DNA of 64,000 nt from JAOUJD01 sp963726405 (GTDB lineage Bacteria > Pseudomonadota > Gammaproteobacteria > Burkholderiales > Burkholderiaceae_F): positions 1 to 64,000 of the forward strand of contig CAVSCF010000009.1 of NCBI GenBank assembly GCA_963726405.1. Direction: 5' to 3'. Positions 7,323 through 17,000 of this stretch are shown here, one piece after another (position 1 is the first letter of the stretch; every line of letters begins with the position of its first letter). Position numbers and translations under genes: made by a program. The notes under the pieces are model-generated. The model did not search any database. It was not told where the DNA came from and worked only from the letters and a program-made list of their open reading frames with translations.

Positions 7323-7533
7323 TTACTTAGAAACAAGGGCTTGGCGATGCCCTCATAAGCCGGGAGGAAACCGGTGTAAAGAAACTCGACCATTGGAATC
7401 GGGATCTGGCGGTTCGTACCCTCTGGCGCGGTTTCGGAATCGACGGTCGATCCACGTATCGATGTAAAGAAAACCGTCCAGCCTCGTTTCCGGCATCGAG
7501 TTTGCGAGAGGCATGAATCCCCGAGGAGGCTCT

Positions 7534-7699
7534 ATGGATCGAAATCTAGTACCTGGCCCGCAAACACGGCACGACCGTTGAGAAGGTCAAGGAGATCATC
7601 CAGCAGACCGGTTCTCGCTCGCGCGAGGAAGTCGAGGAAGCGCTGGACAAGCAGTTCCAGCATCAGCCGCTGGGCACGAAGAAGGAGCACGCGGAGTAG
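7534..7699 (+). pseudogene. Short DUF3606-like protein, frameshifted near its start
   Basis: A consensus ribosome site (gaggagg) lies just before ATG 7534, but that frame stops after 15 codons. One base over, at about 7549, a sensible helical sequence begins: YLARKHGTTVEKVKEIIQ, then RSREEVEEALDKQF, ending at TAG 7697-7699. This resembles the short DUF3606 helix pair. An indel just after the start codon would explain both facts. About 55 residues when repaired. Confidence 0.45.
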
Positions 7700-7730
7700 T
7701 GCTGACCGGAGCCGGCCTTACGATGTCGTG

Positions 7731-7928
7731 ATGTCGGCTCTCGTCTACTTCGCCCCGCATGCACTCGCAGTCGGCGCCCGTGAGCGCGGCTGCTTAACCT
7801 GCGAATACTTCCGGGGCCAGTGGTCAGGCAGTCACGTTGTCTGCGAACGCTTCGAGCGGGAGCGTTTGACCGGGGATGCGCGGATCGGCTGCGCGTACTG
7901 GATGCGAGCCACCGGGGCGGAAGATTAG
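7731..7928 (+). CDS. Small conserved protein with CxxC and C-terminal GCAYWMRATG
   Basis: A 65-aa protein: RGCLTCEYFRGQW holds a CxxC, further cysteines are in HVVC and IGCAYW. Four cysteines in this spacing could bind a metal. I do not know a function. At least one paralogue (5503-5679) and three short fragments of its 3' end (1918-1930, 3025-3044, 5219-5233) lie within 6 kb, so the gene has been copied and broken repeatedly here. It starts 31 bp after the DUF3606-like remnant. Confidence 0.65.
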   Translation: MSALVYFAPHALAVGARERGCLTCEYFRGQWSGSHVVCERFERERLTGDARIGCAYWMRATGAED

Positions 7929-7979
7929 TCAGCGCTGCGCCAGGAGGAAAGCCACGCTTGCTTGCGTAGCGGTCCCGCA

Positions 7980-8450
7980 CTACGGGACGGAGTTGGCGAC
8001 CGAGTTCGAAACTTCGCTTGCGACGCCCGTCGAATTCAACGTGGACACTGCGAAGTAGTACGTGCCCGCCGCAAGGCTACTGATGACGCTGCTCGTTACC
8101 GCGGGGTCGGGGACCGTTACCGACGACGACAGATTCGTAGGACTCGTGCCGTAGTGGACACGGTAGCCAGAGATATCGGTCAGAGGCGTTCCATCCGTGT
8201 TCAGGAGTGGCACTGACCAGGTCACCGTGACCGAATACGTTGTCGGCGGCGGGGGAGCAGGCGCGGGATCGGGTGCAGGATCAGGAGCAGGAGCCGGAGC
8301 CGGAGCCGGAGCAAGTGTGGTCCCAGGCGCAGCCGTGCCTCCACCACAGGCAGCGAGCATCACTGTCGTGCTCGATACCATGGCTGCCATCAAGAACAGA
8401 CGCTGCTTCGACAATTTCCGACTGCTGAGCCCGTCCCGATCGTATCCCAT
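7980..8450 (-). CDS. Lipoprotein with Pro/Ala linker and one fibronectin type III domain
   Basis: A 156-aa protein. The N-terminus is basic (SSRKLSKQR), then hydrophobic, ending in the lipobox LAAC before GGG. A low-complexity linker of repeated Ala-Pro and Asp-Pro follows. From about residue 70 to the end is an FN3-like fold: VTVTWSVP, ISGYRVHYGTSP, AAGTYYFAVSTLN. The protein should be lipid-anchored in an outer or inner membrane with the FN3 domain exposed. Start 8450 is the best of several in-frame ATGs, since it keeps the charged N-region; no strong ribosome site is seen. Binding partner unknown. Confidence 0.75.
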   Translation of the reverse strand: MGYDRDGLSSRKLSKQRLFLMAAMVSSTTVMLAACGGGTAAPGTTLAPAPAPAPAPDPAPDPAPAPPPPTTYSVTVTWSVPLLNTDGTPLTDISGYRVHYGTSPTNLSSSVTVPDPAVTSSVISSLAAGTYYFAVSTLNSTGVASEVSNSVANSVP

Positions 8451-8768
8451 ATCCACTCTGCCAGTCCAAATCAGCAAATGAGTCTACGCAACTCAAGCTC
8501 GTTAGCTAAGTCGTCGAGGGAATGAGCGGCGGGCTGACTTACAGCGATTTCCGTGGCCAGATGGCAATCGCAGCGCGCTTTTCACACCCGAAGCGCGAGG
8601 GGCTGGGGTTCCAGCCCGGGACACTGCTTCACCTCAGGCCGCGGCGCGTCACGCGCTTCGTCGCCGGCGAGTCGGAGCAGAAGGACCCCGCGGCCGCGAT
8701 CGAGGTCGCGTCATTCAGGAATCGGTCTCGCGCGGTCGGGACGCCTCGCATCCTGACCGTGCGGGCTG
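8451..8768. other. Intergenic, no supported feature
   Basis: A plus-strand frame of 99 codons crosses this stretch but shows no protein-like pattern or ribosome site. No repeats or hairpins stand out. Confidence 0.4.
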
Positions 8769-9344
8769 CTAGCCCCCGCCTGAATTCCATGTGGCCGAAG
8801 TGGCCGCATGGAACGCCTTGATCCTGCGTTCGCAGAAGGCGGGAAACGTTTCGAGGTGCTCGAGGTAGCCCTGCCGGGACTTTTCTCCGGCCTGCACGTT
8901 CTCGAAGACGCGCAGAGAAAAGGCGCCGAAGCTGTTGGCGCTCTTGAGCACCCCAACCCAGAGCGCGGAATACTCGCCCAGCCGCATCTGGAATGACCGG
9001 ATGCGTTCGGTCAGCAGTACGGCCTTGGTCCCTCGCACCATGAGCCGCCTCGCCACCGTCGCTCGGGCTCCGGTGGCGGCCTCCGCGGGTGGGAGACTGG
9101 CGCTGGGCGAGGACACGAGCGCGACGAACGCGAAGAAGCCGGCGAGATAGACGACTTCGTGCGGGTCGATCTGGCTTTCCTGCCAGCCGGGAAGGGCAGC
9201 GAAATACGACGTGAACGAGAAGCAGGCGAAGTCCATCTCTTCGCCGAACCCCCCGCGGACGTAGGCCTGCGGCTCGGTGTGGTCGACGCGCGTGATCGAT
9301 CTGGGCATGCCGTTACCGTAAAGCGGTACGGTGTTGAACGGCAT
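8769..9344 (-). CDS. Hypothetical protein with one likely membrane segment
   Basis: A 191-aa protein that I do not recognise. A hydrophobic stretch near residues 65-85 (VVYLAGFFAFVALVSS) could span the membrane. The second half is helical and basic, with RLGEYSALWVGVLKSANSFG and a C-terminal part rich in aromatic residues and Arg. Codon use is like the core genes, so it is probably real. The start is uncertain: ATG 9344 follows a G-rich stretch, while ATGs at 9353 and 9308 are also in frame. It stands alone between accessory genes and the DUF808 gene. Confidence 0.5.
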   Translation of the reverse strand: MPFNTVPLYGNGMPRSITRVDHTEPQAYVRGGFGEEMDFACFSFTSYFAALPGWQESQIDPHEVVYLAGFFAFVALVSSPSASLPPAEAATGARATVARRLMVRGTKAVLLTERIRSFQMRLGEYSALWVGVLKSANSFGAFSLRVFENVQAGEKSRQGYLEHLETFPAFCERRIKAFHAATSATWNSGGG

Positions 9345-9456
9345 CCCCCGCATTTGCGGCGGTGGCCCATGCCGCTACCAATAAGGCGCGATTAACGGCC
9401 GTGCGTGAAGATGATGTGAAACCGTACGCGCATCCGCGCTTACGGGAGTTCGTCAG

Positions 9457-10392
9457 TCAAGGGGACGGCGCGGGTGCACCGCGCAGCTGCTTGATGCCGC
9501 TCATGAGCGCGAGGGTCAGCGCGCCGGCGATCATGCCGACAGCAGCGTTGATCAGCATCGGCCCCACCGTTTGCATCAGTGCGCCGAAGTCCGCGAGCAG
9601 GTGCTCGATCGCATTGCCCAGCGGCGGGATGCCGTGGGTGAGGATGCCGCCGCCGACCAGGAACATGGCAGCGGTGCCGGCAACAGACAGCGTCTTCATG
9701 AGCCACGGTGCGCCGCGCAGGATGCCTCGCCCGATCGCGCGCTTGAATTGCGACGAGCGGCCCTCGCCCGTCGCGCGCGACAGCGCGAGGCCGCCATCGT
9801 CGAGCTTGACGATGCCGGCCACGATTCCGTAGACCCCAATGGTCATGATCAGCGCGATGCCAGCCAGCACGGTGAGCCGCGTTGCGAATTCCGCGTCGGC
9901 CACCGTGCCCAGAGTGATCACGATGATCTCCGCGGACAGGATGAAGTCGGTGCGTATCGCGCCTTTGATCTTGTCCTTTTCCAGCGCCATGACATCGACC
10001 TTCGGATCGAGCAGCGACCGCTTGAGTTCGGCCTCCCGCGCGGCTTCGGCGTCGCCTCTGTGCAGGAAACGATGCGCGAGCTTCTCGAAGCCCTCGTAGC
10101 AAAGGAAGAGTCCGCCGACGATCAGCAATGGCACGATGGCCCAGGGCGCAATCGCACTGATGGCCAGCGCCGCGGGCACCAGAATCGCCTTGTTCACGAG
10201 CGAGCCCTTGGCGACCGCCCAGACCACCGGCAACTCGCGCTCGGCGCGGACCCCGGACACCTGTTCGGCATTCAGGGCGAGATCGTCGCCGAGCACGCCC
10301 GCCGTCTTCCTGGTGGCGACCTTGGCCAGCGTGGCGACGTCGTCGAGCACGCTGGTGATGTCGTCGAGCAGGGCGAGGAGGCTGGTGGCCAT
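9457..10392 (-). CDS. DUF808 (YedI-type) inner-membrane protein
   Basis: A 311-aa protein that opens MATSLLALLDDITSVLDDVA, typical of the DUF808/YedI family. Several hydrophobic segments follow (about residues 70-105, 150-200, 235-265 and 275-300), consistent with a polytopic inner-membrane protein. The stretch KDKIKGAIRTDFILSAEI, characteristic of the family, lies near residue 145. Its function is not established. ATG 10392 is two codons after a TTG; no ribosome site is obvious. It appears to be a single gene. Confidence 0.85.
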   Translation of the reverse strand: MATSLLALLDDITSVLDDVATLAKVATRKTAGVLGDDLALNAEQVSGVRAERELPVVWAVAKGSLVNKAILVPAALAISAIAPWAIVPLLIVGGLFLCYEGFEKLAHRFLHRGDAEAAREAELKRSLLDPKVDVMALEKDKIKGAIRTDFILSAEIIVITLGTVADAEFATRLTVLAGIALIMTIGVYGIVAGIVKLDDGGLALSRATGEGRSSQFKRAIGRGILRGAPWLMKTLSVAGTAAMFLVGGGILTHGIPPLGNAIEHLLADFGALMQTVGPMLINAAVGMIAGALTLALMSGIKQLRGAPAPSP

Positions 10393-10537
10393 GAGCAATT
10401 GTCGCCGGTTTCATCCGCGGCGATGAAACGGTGCGCGGCAGCAGGTACCCCGATGTGCTGGCTCCGCAACTGGCAATCAGCGCGCCGCATCGACGCGCCT
10501 TCGTCTTCCGCGGCACTCGAGGCGAGCGCCGGACGCG

Positions 10538-10801
10538 CTAGTGGGCAAATTCGACGCGGGCGCTCCGGGCGTGCCGGGGGACAAGCCGCTGCAACGCGCG
10601 GGAACCGCCGTAGGCGGGTTCGGTGTCGACGTCCCGTTCCACACCATGCAGGCAGGCAAGCGCGGCGTCGGCCGGCTCGTAGTCGGCCGCGCGCAGCACG
10701 CGCACGCACGAGTGGTATGGAGAGAAGTACAGGTACAGCCCCATCGCCGCGACGAAAGCCGTCGCGACGATGGTGGCCGAGAGGATCACCGCGGATTTCA
10801 A
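10538..10801 (-). CDS. Small single-span membrane protein downstream of efp
   Basis: An 87-aa frame beginning 10 bp after the efp stop, with a TTG start (a GTG four codons later is possible). The first 25 residues form one membrane span (VILSATIVATAFVAAMGLYL), followed by YFSPYHSCVRVL and a short soluble tail with two cysteines. Short proteins with a YxSPYHxCVR motif after one span are common in this order, but their role is unknown to me. The closeness to efp suggests co-transcription. Confidence 0.5.
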   Translation of the reverse strand: MKSAVILSATIVATAFVAAMGLYLYFSPYHSCVRVLRAADYEPADAALACLHGVERDVDTEPAYGGSRALQRLVPRHARSARVEFAH

Positions 10802-10811
10802 CGGACGCGGA

Positions 10812-11366
10812 TCAGACGCGCTTGCGGTACTGGTGCTCGCGCGTGTCGATCTCGATCTTGTCGCCCGTCTGCACGAACAACGGCACCATGATCTCGAAGC
10901 CCGTGGCGAGCTTCGCGCTCTTGAGCACCTTGCCCGAGGTATCTCCCTTGACGGCCGGTTCGGTGTGCACGACTTCGCGCACCACCGAGGTGGGCAATTC
11001 GACGGAGATGGCGCGGCCCTCGTAGAACACCACCGACACCGGCATGTTGTCCTCGAGATAGCTGATCGCATCGCCCATGTTCTCGGCCTCGACCTCGAAC
11101 TGGTTGTAGTCGGCGTCCATGAACGCGTACATCGGGTCGGCGAAGTAGGAATAGGTGCAATCCTTCTTGTCGAGGATCACCTGGTCCACCTTGTCGTCGG
11201 CCTTGAACACGACCTCGGTGCCGGAGTTGCTGAGAAGGCTCTTCAGCTTCATCCGGACCGTCGCGGAGTTGCGGCCGCCGCGGCTGTACTCGGTGCGCAG
11301 CACCACCATCGGGTCCTTGCCGTGCATGATCACGTTGCCGGCGCGAATTTCCTGTGCGATTTTCAT
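10812..11366 (-). CDS. efp: Translation elongation factor P (Arg32 type)
   Basis: EF-P, 184 aa, full length with three beta-barrel domains. It rescues ribosomes stalled on consecutive prolines by binding between the P and E sites. The tip loop reads SRGGRNSA and places Arg at position 32, the residue rhamnosylated by EarP, instead of the Lys used by the EpmA/B route. The rest is typical: YSYFADPMYAFMD in domain II and a TGDKIEIDTR end. earP lies upstream on the same strand with a 132-bp gap, so enzyme and substrate are neighbours. Confidence 0.97.
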   Translation of the reverse strand: MKIAQEIRAGNVIMHGKDPMVVLRTEYSRGGRNSATVRMKLKSLLSNSGTEVVFKADDKVDQVILDKKDCTYSYFADPMYAFMDADYNQFEVEAENMGDAISYLEDNMPVSVVFYEGRAISVELPTSVVREVVHTEPAVKGDTSGKVLKSAKLATGFEIMVPLFVQTGDKIEIDTREHQYRKRV

Positions 11367-11498
11367 TGCTGATTCTCGTGCGTGCCTCCGCCGGCGCCAG
11401 TTGGCGGGCGGAGTGGCGTGGCGCAGTGACCTGGGGACTGCGCAACGCGATTGGGGTGCGGCCGCAAAACCGGGTCTGGCCGCGCAAAGCCCATGATT

Positions 11499-12590
11499 TT
11501 ACCGGTGTTTCTGAACGAATGCGCGCATCGACGAGGCGAGGTCGGGGAGAACCGCCAGCCGTGCACGCCACGCCCGGCAGTGATCGCGCCACGCCGCCCA
11601 AAGGGCGGGTTCGGGCAGGCCGACGCCGGGCCCGGCCGCCGCGGTGTCATTGGAGCGAATTCCGTTCCAGTCGAGCGAGGCGCGGTCGATGGCCGCGCGC
11701 AGATCGCCGGTCGCGGCGGACAGGAACCGCCGGTTGAACGCCGCCAGCTTGGCCGCGTGCGCGGCGTCGTCCTGCGGGTAGATCTGCCACAGGAACGGCC
11801 TGCCGGCCCACTGCGCGCGCACGAACGAGTCTTCGCCCCGGACCAGATTCAGGTCGCACGACCACAGCAGGTGGTCGTAATCCGGTTGCGTGAGCAGCGG
11901 GAGATAGTGCACACGCAATGCGCCGTGGCTCGACGACGTTCCGAGCAGCGACTGCACCTGCCGGGCGGCGACGCCGGCGGTGACCAGAAGCAGCGTCGGC
12001 TCGGACGAGAGCGTGTCGAGCAGCGCCGGCACGGCCGGGTTGGCATAGCAGAACAGGCTCACGCGGCGCTCACCGACGGCTGGCGAGATCGACTGCGCGC
12101 GCAGCCAGGCTTCCGGCTCGAACGCCGATTGCCGACGGTCGAGGTCGGGCTCGCGGAGCAGACCTCCCGTCTTCGCGGTGAAGCCCGGATAGAAGAACCA
12201 CTTGTCCAGCCCGGCCGCCGGCCCGCTCGACTGCGGCGAGTGCAGGCCGTGGTTGCTCTCCACGTAGTCCTCGGCGCTCAGGTACTCGAGGTTGATCCAC
12301 GTGGGCCGCGGTTTCCGCGCGGCCATGCGCGTCAGGAAGCCCGGCGGCAGATGGCAGCCGAACGCCTCGACCACCACCTCGTGCGGCTCGATCCCCGCTT
12401 CATCGTCCACCGGCCAGGCGCGGACTTCGACACCAGCTGCGCCGTGCGGCGCCATCCACGCGAGCGCGCTTGCATCGTCGACCCACAGTCGCACCGCGTC
12501 CCCGCGTGCAGCCAGGTCGGCGGCCAGGCGCCAGCACACGCCGATATCGCCGAAGTTGTCGATGACGCGGCAGAAAAGGTCCCAGCGCAT
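11499..12590 (-). CDS. earP: EF-P arginine rhamnosyltransferase EarP
   Basis: A 363-aa protein matching EarP (formerly DUF2331), a GT-B glycosyltransferase that moves rhamnose from dTDP-rhamnose to Arg32 of EF-P. The N-terminal motif RVIDNFGDIGVCWRLA holds the two aspartates (Asp11 and Asp15) of the catalytic site. Near residue 253 NLVRGEDSFVRAQWAGRPF gives the nucleotide-sugar-binding Glu-Asp region, followed by QIYPQ. It is transcribed toward efp, whose Arg32 confirms the pairing. Confidence 0.95.
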   Translation of the reverse strand: MRWDLFCRVIDNFGDIGVCWRLAADLAARGDAVRLWVDDASALAWMAPHGAAGVEVRAWPVDDEAGIEPHEVVVEAFGCHLPPGFLTRMAARKPRPTWINLEYLSAEDYVESNHGLHSPQSSGPAAGLDKWFFYPGFTAKTGGLLREPDLDRRQSAFEPEAWLRAQSISPAVGERRVSLFCYANPAVPALLDTLSSEPTLLLVTAGVAARQVQSLLGTSSSHGALRVHYLPLLTQPDYDHLLWSCDLNLVRGEDSFVRAQWAGRPFLWQIYPQDDAAHAAKLAAFNRRFLSAATGDLRAAIDRASLDWNGIRSNDTAAAGPGVGLPEPALWAAWRDHCRAWRARLAVLPDLASSMRAFVQKHR

Positions 12591-12662
12591 GGGGAGTGTG
12601 AGAGCGGTGCGGGTCGTCCAACCTGCGCGCTTGCGCGGTCGCGCATTCCGCGGGCAGGAGGC

Positions 12663-12747
12663 TGGTGCCCAGGACGGGACTCGAACCCGTACGCCTTGCG
12701 GCTGCGAATTTTAAGTCCGCTACGTCTACCAATTCCGTCACCCGGGC
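12663..12747 (-). tRNA. tRNA-Leu (anticodon TAA)
   Basis: 85 nt including an encoded CCA. Acceptor GCCCGGG pairs with CCTGGGC with one G-T. The anticodon loop CTTAAAA gives TAA. A long variable arm (AGCCGCAAGGCGT) marks a class II tRNA, and the T-arm is ACGGGTTCGAGTCCCGT. It reads TTA and, by wobble, TTG. Confidence 0.96.
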
Positions 12748-12964
12748 GGGCGGCGGTCATCTTACCCGGCGGGATTCGAAGGGCGCGTCGACAAACGGCG
12801 GTCGTTGCAACGCCTGGGCACCGCTCGTCAAGATTCGGGGACCGATGTGATGAACGGTTCGCCGCGGTTCGGGTCGGAGGAGTAACTTGACCTAAACTTC
12901 GAATTCGTCGACGCAACGACGCGTCGCGTTATGCGGGCCGGCACCGCCCCGCGCAAGGCGCCAG

Positions 12965-13408
12965 ATGAAGGTCTTCAATCTCTCCTGCGATCTCGATCAC
13001 GCCTTCGAAGGGTGGTTCGCCTCGGCCGAGGAGTTCGATCGGCAGCTCGCGGCGGGGCTGGTCGAGTGCCCGGTGTGCGGCAGCCGCGCCACCGGCAAGA
13101 TGCCCTCGGCGCCACGCCTGAACATCAGCGGCGCGCAGGAGCCGTCCACCGTGAAGGAACCCGTTGCATTGCCGAACGAAGCGGCGATGCGGGCGATGCT
13201 GGCGCAGATGGCGCGTCACATCATGGCGAATGCGGAGGATGTCGGCGAGAACTTTGCCGAAGAGGCACGCCGCATCCACTACGAGGAAGCGCCGCGGCGG
13301 TCGATCCGCGGCGTCGCGTCGAAAGACGAAGCGGCCGCGCTGGAAGACGAGGGCATCGAAGTGATGCCGCTCCCGTTCGGCGACCTGCCGAAGACCCCGC
13401 TGCAGTAG
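12965..13408 (+). CDS. DUF1178 family protein
   Basis: A 147-aa protein that matches the DUF1178 family. It opens MKVFNLSCDLDHAFEGWF and has one CPVCG knuckle near residue 36, with an earlier Cys at 8, suggesting a small metal-binding head. A helical middle (MRAMLAQMARHIMANAEDVG) and an acidic tail ending in LPF follow, both typical. Function not established. It faces the GST gene with only 19 bp between their stops. Confidence 0.9.
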   Translation: MKVFNLSCDLDHAFEGWFASAEEFDRQLAAGLVECPVCGSRATGKMPSAPRLNISGAQEPSTVKEPVALPNEAAMRAMLAQMARHIMANAEDVGENFAEEARRIHYEEAPRRSIRGVASKDEAAALEDEGIEVMPLPFGDLPKTPLQ

Positions 13409-13427
13409 GCACCGCGCGCAGCGGTTC

Positions 13428-14116
13428 CTACCGCTTCGCGTACTGCTTCGAACCGAACAGGGTCTCCTTGTCCCGGTCGCTCATCTGCGGCTTGCGACGG
13501 TCGGCCAGCACCTTCAAGGCGCGTTGAACGGCCGGGCGCGCATCGATTGCCTCGTACCAGCGCTTCACGTTCGGGTAATCGGCCAGGTCGATCCCCTGGT
13601 TGGCGTGCGAGCGGGTCCAGGGAAAGAGCGCCATGTCGGCGATGGTGTAGTTCCCGGCGAAGTACTCGACCTCGGCCAGCCTCTTGTCCATCACTCCGTA
13701 CAGGCGCTTCGCCTCGTTCGTGTAGCGGTTGATCGCGTACTCGATCTTCTCCGGTGCGTAGATGCGGAAGTGGTGCGCCTGTCCCAGCATCGGACCGAGC
13801 CCGCCCATCTGGAACATGAGCCATTGCAGCGCGACGTACTTGCCGCGCGTGTCGAGCGGCAGGAACAGCCCCGTCTTGCCCGCGAGATAGAGCAGGATCG
13901 CGCCGGACTCGAAGAGCGCGATCGGCTTGCCGTCCGGTCCGTTGTCGTCGACGATGGCCGGGATCTTGTTGTTCGGACTGATCTTCAGGAAGTCCGCCTT
14001 GAACTGGTCGCCCGCGCCGATGTCGACCGCGTGCACCGTGTACGCGAGGGCGCATTCCTCCAGCATGATGTGGACTTTGTGGCCGTTGGGAGTCGGCCAG
14101 GTGTAGAGCTCGATCA

Positions 14117-14117
<1 letters not shown>
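13428..14117 (-). CDS. Glutathione S-transferase family protein (YfcG/YghU-like)
   Basis: A 229-aa protein. Residues 1-85 form the thioredoxin-like glutathione-binding domain, opening YTWPTPNGHKVHIMLEE, with the cis-Pro segment NNKIPAIVD and the ESGAILLYLA Glu-Ser pair that holds glutathione. Residues 90-215 are the helical domain with YTIADMALFPW. The TPNG start and length match the YfcG/YghU (nu-class) group, known for disulfide-bond reductase and peroxidase activity. Its ATG overlaps the acyl-CoA dehydrogenase stop (TGATG), so the two are co-translated. Confidence 0.9.
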
Positions 14118-15358
<1,241 letters not shown>

Positions 15359-15364
15359 CGTGAC

Positions 15365-15381
15365 TCCTCCTCGAAGGAGGA
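15365..15381 (-). promoter_or_regulatory. Ribosome site of the acyl-CoA dehydrogenase in a self-complementary stem
   Basis: On the minus strand TCCTCC-TTCGA-GGAGGA. The right arm is the Shine-Dalgarno seven bases before ATG 15358, and the left arm could mask it. Only six pairs, so it may be chance. Confidence 0.4.
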
Positions 15382-15438
15382 TAGCGCAGCGTCTTGGACC
15401 TCCACGCCGCGCGCGCTACAGTGCCGCGAGGAGGTGAT

Positions 15439-16423
15439 ATGAGAGCCGTTCAATGCGTCGAGTGGGGCCCGCCCGAGAAGCTCGTGGTGGCGGAGGTCGA
15501 GTTGCCGGAGCCGAAGGCCGGTGAGGTCCGCGTGCGGGTGGCCGCGGCAGGCGTGAACTTTCCGGACGCGCTCATCGTCCAGAAGAAGTACCAGGTGCAG
15601 CCGCCATTGCCGTTCACGCCCGGCACGGAAGTGGCAGGCACTGTCGACAAGGTGGGCGAGGGCGTGCGTCACGTGAAAGCGGGCGACCGCGTGATCGCAT
15701 TCGTCGGCTTGGGCGGCTTCGCGGAGTTCGCGTGCGCACCCGCTGCGCTGGTCGCCCCGATCCCCGCGGGGGTGAGCGACGAGACGGCGGCCGCGTTCAC
15801 GCTGACGTACGCGACGTCGCACCATGCGCTGTTCGACCGCGGCGCGCTGAAGCGCGGGGAGACGCTGCTGGTGCTCGGTGCGGGCGGCGGCGTCGGTCTT
15901 GCCGCCGTCGAACTCGGCAAGGTCGCGGGGGCGCACGTGATCGCTGCGGCTTCGAGCGCCGAGAAACTGGAGGCGGCCCGCGAGCATGGCGCCGATGTGT
16001 CTGATCGACTACTCGGCGCAGGATCTGCGCGAAGCGGTGAAGGAAGCCACCGAAGGCAAGGGTGTCGACATGGTGTACGACCCCGTGGGCGGGCCGCTGA
16101 CGGAAGCGGCGATCCGTTCGCTTGCATGGCGCGGGCGCCTGCTCGTCATCGGCTTCGCGCAGGGCGAGATCCCGCAGATCCCGGCGAATCTGCTGCTCAT
16201 CAAGGGCACTGTCCGCGGTCGGCGTGTACTGGGGCGAATTCGCGAAACGCGAACCGAAGGCGAATGCGGCCATGCTCGCCGAACTCTTCGGCTGGCTGGC
16301 CGCCGGCACGGTTGCGGCCGCACGTGTCGAAGACGTATCTCGCTGACGGACGTGCCGGCAGCGCTGCGGTCCCTGCTCGACCGCACGGCCGTCGGCAAGC
16401 TCGTCGTCATTCCGTCGAAGTGA
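15439..16423 (+). pseudogene. Quinone oxidoreductase / zinc-free alcohol dehydrogenase, four frameshifts
   Basis: Starts at ATG 15439 behind gaggaggtgat. The first 190 codons are a clean MDR-family NADPH:quinone oxidoreductase: GVNFPDALIV, PFTPGTEVAGTV, then the Rossmann motif VLGAGGGVGLAAVELGK. Near 15998 the frame shifts (LIDYSAQDLREAV continues in frame 2), near 16204 again (SAVGVYWGEFAKRE in frame 3), near 16320 to frame 1 (LRPHVSKTY), and finally to frame 2 (SLTDVPAALRSLLDRTAVG) to the TGA at 16421. The repaired product would be about 325 aa and complete, so either the region carries several indel errors or the gene died recently. Upstream it is divergent from the acyl-CoA dehydrogenase. 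Confidence 0.8.
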
Positions 16424-16431
16424 GGAAGCCG

Positions 16432-17000
16432 ATGGTCGTCGCCGCTCTGCGCGTCGTGCTCGGGCTGCTCGCGCTTGGCCTGGCGGGCACGAATGCGGAA
16501 TCGCCGCCGAGCGCGCGATCGACAAGGAGGTGGTGGTCACGGCCACACCCGAGCAGGTGTGGGACGCATGGACGACGCGCGAAGGCATCACGAGCTTCTT
16601 CGCGCCGGACGCGAGGATCGACGCGCGCGTGGACGGTGCCTTCGAGATCTACATCAACCCGCTTGCGGAACCGGGGTTGAAAGGCGCGGACGGCATGCGT
16701 TTCATGGCGCTGCAGCCGCCGCGCATGCTGTCGTTCACCTGGAACGCGCCGCCCAGTCTTCCCGAAGCGCGTCAGCAGCGCACGTTCGTCGTCGTCCGCA
16801 TCGAGCCGATCGGCGAGAAGGAAACCCGCGTAACGCTGCATCACACGGGCTGGGGTGACGGCGGCGAATGGGACAAGGCCTACGGCTACTTCGACCGCGC
16901 GTGGGGCAACGTGCTGGGAAACCTGAAGAAGCGATTCGAGTCGGGTCCGATCGACTGGACGGCCTGGCTCGAGCAACTGCGCAAGGCGCAGAAGAAGTGA
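16432..17000 (+). pseudogene. SRPBCC (AHSA1-like) domain protein with signal peptide, one frameshift
   Basis: ATG 16432 (GAGG six bases upstream) begins a signal peptide, VVAALRVVLGLLALGLAG, in frame 1. Near 16505 the frame must shift to frame 3, where AERAIDKEVVVTATPEQVWD starts an SRPBCC/START-like domain: AWTTREGITSFFAPDARI, GAFEIYI, LSFTWNAPPSLPE, and HHTGWGDGGEW. It ends at 17000. This domain forms a hydrophobic pocket for small lipophilic ligands. The repaired protein is about 188 aa. It lies 8 bp after the frameshifted oxidoreductase, so they were one operon. Confidence 0.75.

Noticed and set aside
7237..7330. Cyclic-di-GMP or other riboswitch upstream of the PEP-CTERM gene
   Set aside because: No GEMM-type core found; the sigma-54 promoter accounts for the conserved-looking sequence.
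8522..8821. A 99-codon plus-strand gene
   Set aside because: No ribosome site, no protein-like pattern, and it overlaps the better minus-strand gene.
10272..11601. Long arginine-rich frames overlapping efp and the DUF808 gene
   Set aside because: Shadows of efp and the DUF808 gene in other frames.
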